Shown: positions 1-9,436 of the stretch, one piece after another
Layout of the letters: the number at the start of each line of letters is the position of its first letter
Position numbering within the stretch: position 1 is the stretch's first letter
Source of the DNA: Flectonema sp. DT1601
Lineage: Eukaryota > Euglenozoa > Diplonemea > Diplonemida > Diplonemidae
Direction: 5' to 3'
Length of the DNA stretch: 64,000 bases
Assembly (NCBI GenBank): GCA_964019425.1
Contig: OZ025835.1
Span: 620,001 to 684,000, forward strand
The notes under the pieces: generated by a model
Told to the model about the DNA's origin: nothing
The model's input: the letters and a program-made list of their open reading frames with translations, nothing else
Databases searched by the model: none
Translations under genes and position numbers: made by a program

Positions 1-1011
1 TAGACGTTTTTCTTTTTTCATTGTAGTCTTGAAATAGTAGTTGTTGTGGTTTATAGTTATGTTTTTCTTCTTTTCTCCTCCTCCACACAAGATATAAGCT
101 GAGAATTACGCTGTAATTGTTTACAGATGTTGTGTTATTGTTTTTTTTTTCTCTCTTTTTATTTTTTGAAAAAAAAAAAAAAAAAAAGCACTGATATAAC
201 ATCTCTCTCTTTGTAATAATTTTTACCCTTTCGTTACTTTATCTTATTTAAAATAGAATACTATTGATAAAGTATTTTTTATTTTTTTTTATAAATTATT
301 ACAGCATCATTCAACTTTCCTTGTGATGATATTTGTACTCTTTTTATAAATCGCTAAATAATAAGAGTCTTTTTTACGACATGTACCGTATTTTTTTTGC
401 TCAGCTGTCTAGGTTAACTTTGATACAAAAAACACGATCAGTGTTCTCAAATAGTTAATTATCTTATCTTGTTGTGATAGTATTATGGGGGTAGTTGTAG
501 TTTTCATTTCTCTCCTCTTTTTTTTTTTGTATTGGTGTATGACGGTACAAAAAAAAAAGAAAAAAAAAAAAAAAAAAAAACATGGGCCTCGTTTCAACGA
601 AATATAAGGCTAACCTGAAATGGTTTTTTTTTTTTTTTTTTTTTTCTCTTTTCTCTCTTTTCATCTCTTTTCATCTCTCCTTCCTGCAACTTATTTCATT
701 TTGTATTATTAGAAGAACAAAAAAAAAAAAGTGGAGGGGGGGAGGTCAATAGTTTATTTTTGACTACTTATTTTACTTAGCATTCTACGATGTTGAATTT
801 GTATTGTTTTATTTATTTATTTTTAAAATTATATTTCTTCCCCTTTTTTTTTTTATATGTTTGTTTTTGTGAAGTGAAAAAAAAAAGGGACCTTTATCAT
901 CAAAACCGGTGATAAATAAAGGTTATTTTTGGGAAGAAATATGTTATAATTCTTTAACTGTCTGTTTTATTTTTAAAGTAAACAAAAAAAAAAAAAAAAA
1001 AAAAAAATTAT
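1..1011. other. AT-rich spacer, no gene seen
   Basis: This kilobase is dominated by A and T runs, for example A19 at 169-187 and T22 at 624-645. The only open frames cross these runs and translate to strings of Phe or Lys, so none is credible. I see no RNA gene, although a short structured RNA cannot be excluded by eye. The left edge may hold the 3' end of an upstream transcript. Confidence 0.7.
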
Positions 1012-1035
1012 TATTTCCTTTTTTTTTAAAAACAG
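1012..1035 (+). promoter_or_regulatory. candidate splice acceptor, GcvT-like gene
   Basis: A T-rich tract ends in AACAG at 1031-1035, 46 nt before the first ATG of the gene at 1082. The leader that follows has no ATG and ends in a run of A that abuts the start codon. A pyrimidine tract plus AG recurs before every gene in the window, so it probably marks the mRNA 5' end by trans-splicing. It could instead be the acceptor of a leader intron. Confidence 0.45.
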
Positions 1036-1081
1036 TTTATTGAACTTTACAACTTCTCACAACAACTTCAAAAAAAAAAAA

Positions 1082-2428
1082 ATGGCACTTCGCGCAGCAA
1101 AATGGCTTTCAGGACCTGCTAGAAACTCAACTCATTTTTGGCAGTTTCGTGGAATCAGTGTCGCAGCTGAGAAGGGAAGCAACACTAACGATGTTTACAA
1201 GCTAGAAATCCAGCAAGAGCCAAGAAGAAGTCATTTGTTTGAGAAGTTATTTATGAAAGGAATGGGTATAGGTGAGGTTAATAATGGAAGGAGCAACATG
1301 CAACGTGCTGCCTACTTCATGCAAGATGGTTGCCACGATGACAAGAAAGCCGTTGCTGAGACTATCGAAAAAGAGTACTACCAATGCAGAAACAACGCTG
1401 CTATCTGGGACATGTCTTCATTCGTAAAACTGAGCATCACTGGACCTGATGCTCTTTCTGAGTTAGAGAGATTGGCGAGTCTAAAGATTGACAGACCTGT
1501 CGAAGATGGAAAACTTGTTTACTGCTGCCTCTGTAACGAAAACGGAGGAATCGAAGTCGACGTCACCATCCTAAGAACTGGTGAGCAGTCTTTCTACATG
1601 GTCGTTGGCGCTGAGCTTCTTGACCACATCGAAGGGTACTTTGACAAGTATTTGACTCCAGGAGCTGATGTTGACATTCAAAACATTTCTGATGACTATG
1701 GTGTTGTCTGCTGTGCTGGTCCAACATCGAGAAAGGTTTTAGAAACAGCGTCACCAACCACTGACTGGTCTAATGAATCTTTCTCTTTTGGACATGCTAA
1801 AGAAATCGAAGTAAATGGAGTTAAAGTTCTTGCCCTTCGTGTCAACTTTATGGGAGATCTTGGATGGGAACTACACACGGAAATGTCATACCTGCCGGCA
1901 GTCTATGAGGCTGTTTCTGAAGCTGGTGCCATGTACGATGTCGCTGATGCTGGATACATGTGTCTAGCCAGCTTGAGAACAGAAAAGATGTTCCTTCATT
2001 GGGGTAAGTCAATGAGAGTGGGAGTTGAGGTGACCGGAGACATCACTCCGTTAGAGCTCGGCTTCCCAGTTAAGAAAACTGATTTCATTGCAAGAAAAGC
2101 TATCGATGCCCAAAAGGGAAAGGTTCAGAAAAGACTAATCTCAATCATCCCTAAGACTGAAACCGACCTGAGACTTTCCGGTCACGAGAAACTTATTAGA
2201 AATGGAGTTGAGTGTGGTATTGTGAGTACCACTGCTTACTCTTATTTGTTGGGAAAGCCAATTGGTATTGGTTGGGTTAACCGCACTGACGGTGAGCCTG
2301 CCACTTGGTCGTGGGTAAACGACGAGGCTGCGGAGTACTCCATTGCACTTAAAGATGGATCACTACTGCCATGCACCGTCCAAAAGAAGTCCGCTTTGGA
2401 CAGCGATGGCGAGCGCATGCGCGCTTGA
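1082..2428 (+). CDS. mitochondrial GcvT-fold protein, DMGDH/SARDH C-terminal type
   Basis: A 448-residue protein with an aminomethyltransferase (GcvT) fold. The N-terminal ~30 residues (MALRAAKWLSG...) are basic and hydroxylated, like a mitochondrial transit peptide. The folate-binding domain spans roughly residues 75-330, with the family blocks AAIWDMSSF, SITGPDA, CNENGGIEVD, GPTSRKVLE and GDLGWELH. The C-terminal barrel follows to about residue 440. The block SLRTEKMFLHWGKSM (HWG at 306-308) and DITPLELGF are typical of dimethylglycine and sarcosine dehydrogenases and PDPR rather than glycine-cleavage T protein. Those proteins carry an FAD oxidase half in front; none is present here. By family knowledge it would bind tetrahydrofolate and handle one-carbon units in the mitochondrion; the exact substrate is unknown. 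The open frame extends to a TTG at 1040, but 1082 is the first ATG and gives the transit peptide. Codons are AT-leaning, like those of its neighbours. Confidence 0.88.
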   Translation: MALRAAKWLSGPARNSTHFWQFRGISVAAEKGSNTNDVYKLEIQQEPRRSHLFEKLFMKGMGIGEVNNGRSNMQRAAYFMQDGCHDDKKAVAETIEKEYYQCRNNAAIWDMSSFVKLSITGPDALSELERLASLKIDRPVEDGKLVYCCLCNENGGIEVDVTILRTGEQSFYMVVGAELLDHIEGYFDKYLTPGADVDIQNISDDYGVVCCAGPTSRKVLETASPTTDWSNESFSFGHAKEIEVNGVKVLALRVNFMGDLGWELHTEMSYLPAVYEAVSEAGAMYDVADAGYMCLASLRTEKMFLHWGKSMRVGVEVTGDITPLELGFPVKKTDFIARKAIDAQKGKVQKRLISIIPKTETDLRLSGHEKLIRNGVECGIVSTTAYSYLLGKPIGIGWVNRTDGEPATWSWVNDEAAEYSIALKDGSLLPCTVQKKSALDSDGERMRA

Positions 2429-2704
2429 AAAAACCTGTTGAATCATTCTCGAAGGCCCATTTTACCTTTCCGCTCATCTTATTCTCCTTCACATTATCTA
2501 CACCCCCATTTGGTTGTTAAAAGGATTTTTCCTAATCGTTATTTTTTTTTTTATTTTTTTTTTTTTTTTATATCATATTAAAATTTTCCATTCCCTCTTT
2601 TCCCTTTCCCCACTTTAACTAATTTCTCGATCCTAATTTTTTTTCGCTCCCTTTTCCCCCTTCTTTTTGATAAACAGCTCTTTGAAAAAAAAAAAAAAAA
2701 AAAA

Positions 2705-2735
<31 letters not shown>

Positions 2736-4308
2736 GCACGAGAGACAGAAGCAATTGAGCAGTAGCCGCATTCTAGTAGTTTAGATGGCTGGCGGCTGGT
2801 CAATAGATTCTAACCGAGAGGTGAACCAGTGCACAGTCTCAATTTACCCACTTTATCAAGAGCTGATATAGAAAGAAAAAAAAAAAAAAAAAAAAAAAAA
2901 ATTAAGACAACCACGTTAGAAAGCTTCTTTTAATAATAAAAAAAAAAAAAAAGTCTTTTTGTAAAACACAATTATTGGGATGAATGTTGTTCCTTTCTTC
3001 TTAATGAAGGAACAAAACAAATACCGTTGGGAAGGATTATTTGCTTCCACAGGTATAAAAAAAAAAAAAAAATTCAGCTATGTTGTCTCTGTTGTTAATG
3101 ATGACACAATAACAGGCAGGTGTTTGAAATTTAAAAAAAAAAAAAAATAATAATAATAATAATTGCAGTGGTATGTCTGTGATTCTTCCTATACTTTTTC
3201 TCTTTACACTCATCGAGCAGCTTGGTCACTGACTTAGTGCTGCCTTTGTGGGGTTGAGCTCTATTCCCGTCCCTCCCCCGTCTCTTCCCGAAAGTTAGTT
3301 CGTTTTGTTTTAGCTTTGATAGCCTTTTATCTTTCTTTATTATTTTTTTAAAACTTTTTTTATTGGCCTGACCACCTTTTCAATAAAAGGAAAAAAAGTA
3401 GTTTTTACAAAACATCGCCGTGTGTAAGTTACTATTACTTGTGGGCTCAGCTTTTTAAAAAAAAAAAACATTATTTTTTGTGTGTCTTTTCCATGATGTT
3501 GGTAAACTATTGACTATTAATTAATTTTTTATTTCCCCCCTTCTCCTTGTCGGTCCACCTAAATTTTTTTTATTGTTTTTTTTTTGTTCAAAGTGTTGTC
3601 AGATCTCCTGCGACACTTTTTCTGCCATACATGGTGGATGACAATAAAAAAAAAAAAAAAAAAAAAAACGTGCCAATCAATCTCTTAGCATTTCAATTGG
3701 TAATTGCAGGCGATTTTCGGACATAAAGAGGAGTTGCTGAAACTTTAACAAAAGTGAAATTATTTCTTTTTTGAACCAATAACGTAGTGGCAAACTCTGG
3801 TCTGATGCGGTGCCTGTTTTTTTTTTTTTAAAAATTAATTTTTAAACTTTTTAAATCAATATTTTTCTCATTGCAAATAAAGATGTAGTTAGGTTTGTTA
3901 CCATGTTGGTAGTTTTTTCTTATCGCTCTTGTCTCCGTGTGACTTGCAAGCTTCTACAGCTGCAAAATCGTTAATTTATGGCCTGACTACTATTTATTGA
4001 AAAAAAGACGAAAATAATTCTTTTTAAACTTTTACGTGGCAGTTGATAGGGGTGGGGAAGATATTAAATTATATTATTTTTTGAAACTGCCATTTGGAGG
4101 TGGGATCCGCAGATGTCGCCTTCACTGTTGACAGTGTGCAAAGATAAATTATTGCTCTTATCTATTCAGAGTCTAGTTCGATGTTATAAAAATTAGTGGC
4201 AAGCCGATGGTTCGGTTTTACGTTATTTTTTTTTTTTTTCGACGTTTTTCATGTTGTAACAACCGTGAATTGTAGAAGTGACATCTTTGGATCCCCCCAG
4301 TGGCAAGT

Positions 4309-4345
<37 letters not shown>

Positions 4346-5139
4346 CTCATTTTTTTTCCCCACCAAAGTTTCCCACTTCACCCGTGATTCTCTTTTTAAA
4401 AGATAATTAATTTTCAACAAAGTTCGGAGGAGAACCTTTCCTTCGATCCATCCTTAATCCTAACCTTTGTCACACCGATGAGGTGTTTTGTTCTGCATGT
4501 TGAAAAGACGTACAAATGTGTTGTCTTGTGTCCTTATCAATAGTAAAAAAGACGCTTTTTTTGATGTCAATTTATAAGCGGTTTTTTATGTGTGAACTTT
4601 TATCATCAGTATTGCCATCCCGTACCCAAACCCATACTTTGTGACTCCGCGTGAACGGCAGTATTTCATAGCTTTTTGTGCCTTTTTTTGCCTCGTATTA
4701 TTGTTTATGTGGGGGAAGGAGCAGTTAGTTACAAAAAAAAAAGAAAAAAATATGAGCAGCGAATTATTAATCAAAATTGTTTTTGCAGCTTCGGTTTAGA
4801 TTCTATAAAAGTACTTGGGGGACTTGACTTATTAATAGCTAATGAGTAGCCACTTTAAAATGTAGCGAAGTCCCTCGTGATTACTATGAGACTTATGAGG
4901 GAAAAAAAAAAAAAAAAAAATGGCAAATCGGAGTTCTAATGTTTTTTTTAAACGAGTTTCTTTTGTCCCTTATTATGGGGAAAAAAAAAAAAAAAAAAAG
5001 ATAATAATAAAGGTTAAAAAAAAAAAAAAAAAAAAAAACCAACAACTAGCGAACGATTCCTGATCTTGAAAGAACTTAGCAGAAATAAAAAAAAAATACT
5101 ATTTTCCCTTTCCCTTTCCCTCCCTAATTAACTTTTCAC

Positions 5140-5173
<34 letters not shown>

Positions 5174-6036
5174 TAACTTTTTTTTTTTTTTTTGTAATGT
5201 TGTTTTTGCCTCTGAAAAAGAGTTGTGTTATGTCTCGTTTTGTAGTTATTCTTCATGGTTTATTTCGTTCCTTGAAGTTGCTCGAAGGAGATAAGACTTG
5301 TTTTAATGAGGACAACTAACAAAAATAAAGGGGGGGGAGGGGAAAATCACATTTTCTACAGTTGCTACTGCAGAGGAGGTGACAAATATAGATCACATAT
5401 TGTGAACGCTACACAGATTCTTCGGTTCAATGCGCTTTCCTTTTGCAGAACTCTCAAAGTGTTCTGCGAGGAGAAGTACTCGTGCATGGTCACTTTTCCG
5501 TGCTGTTTGTTGTTAAAAAGGGGCACCGTTCTCCTTTCGTGGCAAAGTCATGGCTATAAAGAAGGTGCGGGCCATTTTTTTTTCGTTTGCAAAAACAGCC
5601 GTCAGGAAATAGGACAAGTTGCAGCGGAGTATTTAGAAGTGTCAAGAACCCGAGAAAAAGAAGAAAAAAAAAGGAAAAAAAAAAAAAAAAAAAAAAACCA
5701 AACTAAACTAAACTAAACTAAAAGCTGTTGCAACCAAAATACAAGCTCTAAAAATGACGATTTTTCCAACTGGGTTTCTCTTAACAAAAATAAAGTGAAA
5801 TTTCCCCGAAAAGTCTCGCTCCTCCTCGTTATCACTCACACTCTAATTGATTCAGCTTTTGTGTCAGATTCCTCTTCTCTGCCGTAAGTTTTCGTACGCT
5901 ACTCGTCCTTGTGCTACTCCACATTTAAGTTAGTGAAATTATTTTGATATTTTCTTTTTTTTTTTTAAAAACCCAATAGGTCACCTGCTATCATGTTCGA
6001 AAGATTTTAGTTTTAAAACATTTCAATTTCAATTTC
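2429..6036. other. 3.6 kb gene-poor AT-rich spacer
   Basis: No convincing gene lies between the GcvT-like gene and the PDZ/PH gene. The stretch contains the 3' UTR of the former and many A or T runs, such as A26 at 2876-2901 and T30 at 4314-4343. Short microsatellites occur: (AAC)n at 2705-2736, (TAA)n at 3148-3162 and (AACTA)4 at 5701-5722. A 136-codon frame at 5306-5716 ends in a poly-lysine run over a poly(A) tract and was not accepted. A few patches are less simple (2740-2870, 3190-3330, 4430-4530) and could hide small RNAs, but I cannot fold any into a known class. Confidence 0.65.
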
Positions 6037-6085
6037 CTTTTTTTTTCCTTTTTTTTTTTTTTTTAACAATTTTACTTTCACACAG
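5884..6085 (+). other. candidate 202-nt leader intron
   Basis: GTAAGT at 5884-5889 matches the consensus eukaryotic 5' splice site. 6084-6085 is an AG after a long T tract and TTTCACAC, so the pair could bound a conventional intron in the 5' leader of the PDZ/PH gene. The alternative is that the AG is a trans-splice acceptor and the GTAAGT is chance. No coding sequence is affected either way. Confidence 0.25.
6037..6085 (+). promoter_or_regulatory. candidate splice acceptor, PDZ/PH gene
   Basis: A pyrimidine tract with long T runs is followed by TTTCACACAG ending at 6085. The remaining 37-nt leader contains a G-rich patch (GTTGGGGGGGGTAG) and no ATG before the start at 6123. A second polypyrimidine-AG lies at about 5979 (CCCAATAG), so the exact site is uncertain. 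Confidence 0.5.
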
Positions 6086-6122
6086 GTCATCCCCCGTTGG
6101 GGGGGGTAGCGAGGTAAACCAC

Positions 6123-8000
6123 ATGCCACACTACCCGTTAAAACTTGGAGGAAGAACCAGTGAAATTGGACTCGATGTTGTAACTCACAACGGAGGAGTA
6201 ATTGTCAGGAGTGTTGGTTACGGAACAAAAGGATACGACACAGGAATCATACCGAACACGACTATAAGATTTGTCGGAAATAGAGAAGTAACTTCAGTCG
6301 CTGAATTCAAGCAAGTCCTTCAAAAGAGTAAAGGAGTCGAAGTGAATATTCAAACATCAGAATCAGTGTTTCCATTCAAGAGATCATTATTTCTCAGATG
6401 TGTTACTCTCATAACAGCAACTGGAAAGCATCAACTCACAGCTGTACTTACGAAGAAGAATTTTGAACTTTATTCTGGTGTTGATTTACCGTTTCAGATA
6501 GTGCCTCTGTCAACAATAAAAGACGTTACGATTGTGAATGCCGATGGTAGGCAGATTATTGCGATAACTTTGAAAACTTCATCTGCGAATAAAGATCCTG
6601 AAGACATCCTTTTGTATCAATCTGATGACCTAAGGAACCCTCCAGGACATGGTGACGACATCCCTTTGTTAATCCTCAAGATGAAGAAGTATAAAAATAA
6701 AGCAATACGTGAAAAGACGTCAATTCATCCATCGCACGACACGATTAGTATCGCAACAGTGGAGACAGGTTCTTCAGCAGGCGTTTCAATTGTTAGTACC
6801 AATGATTACATTGAATCTTGTCACTTAAAATATTTAACTGCGAAAGATTTATCAGCTGACTACGAACCTATAAAACATTTGATATCCAGAAGAGGTGGTG
6901 CTGTAATTCATTATGCCGCAATCTGCAGAAAGTTCGGTGGAACTGGAAGAAGGATTCTTCTTATTTCAGACAGAGCTGTTTACATTTGGTTGTCCAGTAG
7001 TAAGATCGCCAGATGTTTTTATCTTGATGATGTTACTGAAGTACTCGCCTCTCCTGATACTTTTCAACTTGGGTTTAGACTCAACACGGAACACGATTTA
7101 TTCATAAAACTACTCGACTCTACGACTGGTGCTGCTTGTGAGACTCTACAACTTTTACTACCGAGACTTTGTATTCGAATTCTTTACAACACTTCTCCTG
7201 ATCTGGTGGCTCAGAAACTGTGGCTTGAGAAACCGAGAGATTGGAGAATGACAACTGAGAAAATAATTCCATTCACATACAGAAATGATAAAGTCCCTGA
7301 TGATGATAAAGGAAGAGAGCTACCAGGTCCATTAAGTAGAACTGTTGGAGGATATCGAGGGAGGAGTGGTTCAGGTGTAGTCATGCCGGATGTTCTTTTT
7401 CCAGTTGTTGATATGCAGCCGCCACCACCGTCACCATCACCTCCAATATTAGCACCGCCACCTCCATTATTAGCACCTCCACCGCCTCCAGCAGTGGTAC
7501 CAATTCAACAACCTCCTGTAATTATTCAACAGACTTCTGGTCCTGTTATTGAAGCTCAGCAACACCAACTCGATTACGTTACACAACAACTTGGGAATAT
7601 AATTCATGACGTCGAACGTATTGGAAGATTAGTTCCCGTAGACTACGATCGTAGAATGGAAGCGTTGGAACGCAAAGTTAACAAACAATCAGATCTTGAG
7701 TCTCGAATCACAGCATTAGAATGTGCTCTAGAGGATCTTCTTCCTGCTGAGAAACCTCACCTGAATGCATTTCAGCAACTGCAGCAAATACCTCTGCAAC
7801 ATGTTGACTTCCAACCCACAACAGTATCTCAATATGAAGTTTCTCATTTGCAATCACCATCGAGGCCTCATATTACGCAGGATCCTTCAAAATCACCGCC
7901 TCGGATTCACGGTACTGTCGATGTTGGAGACTCAAAGGTTCTTTACATGAGAGTGGCTCCTGCGAGAAGGTCCTCTTTAGTAGGACATCGTAGGTTGTGA
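6123..8000 (+). CDS. PDZ-like and double PH-like scaffold protein
   Basis: A 625-residue protein of unknown specific function. Residues ~8-78 read as a PDZ-like domain (GLDVV...GGVIVRSV...GIIPNTTIRFVGNREV...EFKQVL). Residues ~80-195 look like a PH-like beta sandwich (LTAVLTKKNFELYS, FQIVPLSTIKDVTIV, ILLYQSDD). A second PH-like domain covers ~254-350 (RRILLISDRAVYIW, IARCFYLDDVTEVLASP, LGFRLNTEHDLFIKLL) and resembles the membrane-binding fold of class I myosin tails. Residues ~430-467 are a poly-proline stretch (PPPPSPSPP, APPPPP), suited to SH3, WW or profilin binding. Residues ~487-541 form a predicted coiled coil. There is no signal peptide or membrane segment, so a cytoplasmic adaptor at a membrane or the cytoskeleton is likely. 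Domain calls are by eye. Codons are AT-rich. Confidence 0.8.
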   Translation: MPHYPLKLGGRTSEIGLDVVTHNGGVIVRSVGYGTKGYDTGIIPNTTIRFVGNREVTSVAEFKQVLQKSKGVEVNIQTSESVFPFKRSLFLRCVTLITATGKHQLTAVLTKKNFELYSGVDLPFQIVPLSTIKDVTIVNADGRQIIAITLKTSSANKDPEDILLYQSDDLRNPPGHGDDIPLLILKMKKYKNKAIREKTSIHPSHDTISIATVETGSSAGVSIVSTNDYIESCHLKYLTAKDLSADYEPIKHLISRRGGAVIHYAAICRKFGGTGRRILLISDRAVYIWLSSSKIARCFYLDDVTEVLASPDTFQLGFRLNTEHDLFIKLLDSTTGAACETLQLLLPRLCIRILYNTSPDLVAQKLWLEKPRDWRMTTEKIIPFTYRNDKVPDDDKGRELPGPLSRTVGGYRGRSGSGVVMPDVLFPVVDMQPPPPSPSPPILAPPPPLLAPPPPPAVVPIQQPPVIIQQTSGPVIEAQQHQLDYVTQQLGNIIHDVERIGRLVPVDYDRRMEALERKVNKQSDLESRITALECALEDLLPAEKPHLNAFQQLQQIPLQHVDFQPTTVSQYEVSHLQSPSRPHITQDPSKSPPRIHGTVDVGDSKVLYMRVAPARRSSLVGHRRL

Positions 8001-8329
8001 TTGAGTGTATCTTTTGAGATTGCGTGTAAACAGAATTACGAATACAACTTCTGCCTCTGTATTGTACAGACGGGATGAAGAGGATTATCGACTCTCTCCT
8101 GTCTACACTTTGTATCTTATTTTTTTTCTTTTTTTTTCAGATATTTTTGTTAAAATTTTTTTATTTTATTTTTATGCTGCCGACATAGCTGCCGTCATAG
8201 ATCCCTTCCCCCCATTCGGCAGAAAAGAAAGGCATTTTCAATAAAGGAAAAAAAAAAAAAAAAAAACCACCCCATTTTGAACTATTGTATTATTAAGTTA
8301 TTTTATAAAATCTTTTTTGATCTGAAGTT
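8001..8329. other. 3' UTR and spacer
   Basis: An AT-rich spacer of about 330 nt with T-rich and A-rich runs. A 7-bp inverted repeat (CTGCCGA at 8177-8183, TCGGCAG at 8216-8222) encloses a C-rich loop in the probable 3' UTR of the PDZ/PH gene. It is too weak to call a terminator or RNA element. No gene seen. Confidence 0.6.
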
Positions 8330-8352
8330 ATTCTTTCTACCTTCACCAACAG
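8330..8352 (+). promoter_or_regulatory. candidate splice acceptor, coiled-coil gene
   Basis: TTCTTTCTACCTTCACCAACAG ends at 8352, 23 nt before the ATG at 8376. It is less T-pure than the other acceptors but sits at the same kind of distance. An in-frame TTG at 8277 lies upstream of this site, which supports 8376 as the true start. Confidence 0.45.
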
Positions 8353-8375
8353 GGTGTCTACTAATTAGTAAAAAG

Positions 8376-8999
8376 ATGATTAGCACTCCGGGTATGTCTC
8401 CTGCCCCACCGGATTACGAATCGCAACCATCTCCTTCTATGAGATCAATACAAGCAGCTAATGGAGAGATGGAACTCAGGCTTATGATCGAAGCGCAAGA
8501 AAGAGAAATAAAAAGGTTAGTAGGAGAGCTGTCAGAGTCAAAGATTAAATGTGAAGAAACTAGTTCTGCTATGAGACAACTAATTAGTTCAAATGAAGGA
8601 CTTGAAAAAGAATTGAAAACAAGACTTCAACACAACAACTCAGAAGTTGATATTATTCGAGGAATGAAATACGAAATCGAATCGCTGACATTGAAACTAT
8701 CAGCAGCGGAGAGGAGAGAGTTACAATCTCAACAGATTGCTTCTCATTCGCAAGGATTACTTGCGTCAGCTTGCAGTGAATTAGAAAGGATTTATGCTGT
8801 TGCTCCATTACAAGTATTACCAACACTCAATCAATCTGTTTCAATTACCATGCCAATACCACCTGTTGTACCCGATCAATTAGAGACTCTCAGAGCTGAG
8901 GTATCCCAAACACAAACTGATTATAATTCCGCACTCAAGGCTCTTCATGAAACCCGACAGGTGTTCCGCAATCCTCCGAATGGTATTAAATCACCGTAA
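8376..8999 (+). CDS. small coiled-coil protein
   Basis: A 207-residue protein that I do not recognise. Residues 1-25 are Pro/Ser-rich (MISTPGMSPAPPDYES). Residues ~30-125 are strongly helical and charged with heptad-like spacing (MIEAQEREIKRLVGEL, LEKELKTRL, YEIESLTLKLSAAERREL), so a coiled coil is expected. After a Pro-rich break (PIPPVVPDQ) a second short helix spans ~170-195. There is no signal peptide or membrane segment. Together with its neighbours it looks cytoskeletal or scaffold-like, but that is only an impression. The stop codon lies inside a GTAAGT sequence at 8996-9001, so a longer spliced form is conceivable; joining to the AG at 9293 adds only about 15 residues before a stop. 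Confidence 0.7.
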   Translation: MISTPGMSPAPPDYESQPSPSMRSIQAANGEMELRLMIEAQEREIKRLVGELSESKIKCEETSSAMRQLISSNEGLEKELKTRLQHNNSEVDIIRGMKYEIESLTLKLSAAERRELQSQQIASHSQGLLASACSELERIYAVAPLQVLPTLNQSVSITMPIPPVVPDQLETLRAEVSQTQTDYNSALKALHETRQVFRNPPNGIKSP

Positions 9000-9436
9000 G
9001 TAATCTATAACTTCGAATATGTGTTTGTTAAACTACCTGAGAGAGTTGTCCATATTGGGATTATTCTTACTCACAGACATACATCAGAGGTCACGGAATC
9101 TTTTCTGTTTCCCTGCTTTCTCCGCGTCCTTCGGTGAGCAGGAGAATTTTTCTGCTTTCAAAAAGAAAAAAAACAGAAGATTTCGCGGTTGCAGATACTT
9201 GTAAATAGAAATTATTGATTTTAGATGTACTCTATTTTTATATTAGACCACAATTAGTTATTATTTTATTTTGTTTCTTTCTGTTCAAATCAGACACACT
9301 AATCTTATTTTATTAGTAGCAGCTCAGACATGCGACCTGTAGACATTCAGGAGGAGTTTTTAATATTTTTTAGTCTGCTTTCTCATAATTACACTTTCTG
9401 TTGATTAGTTTTGATGTGTTAGTTGCCTAAATAAAT
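9000..9436 (+). promoter_or_regulatory. spacer and leader of the Ser/Arg-rich gene
   Basis: A short AT-rich spacer with no gene. TTTCTTTCTGTTCAAATCAG ends at 9293 and is the best acceptor candidate, giving a 143-nt leader. The leader contains an ATG at 9329 that opens only a very short frame. TTAG at 9422 is a closer but poorer acceptor. Confidence 0.4.

Noticed and set aside
409-664. Minus-strand frames encoding strings of Phe and Lys
   Set aside because: They are read-throughs of A and T homopolymers with no other coding sign.
1040-1081. Upstream extension of the GcvT-like protein
   Set aside because: The extension starts at TTG; ATG at 1082 is first and starts a plausible transit peptide. 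The same reasoning sets starts at 8376 and 10990.
5306-5716. 136-codon open frame with ATG on the + strand
   Set aside because: It ends in a lysine run over a poly(A) tract, lacks any domain, and its composition resembles the surrounding spacer.
8177-8222. Inverted repeat as a terminator
   Set aside because: Only 7 bp of stem with a loop of about 32 nt; expected by chance in a sequence of this size.
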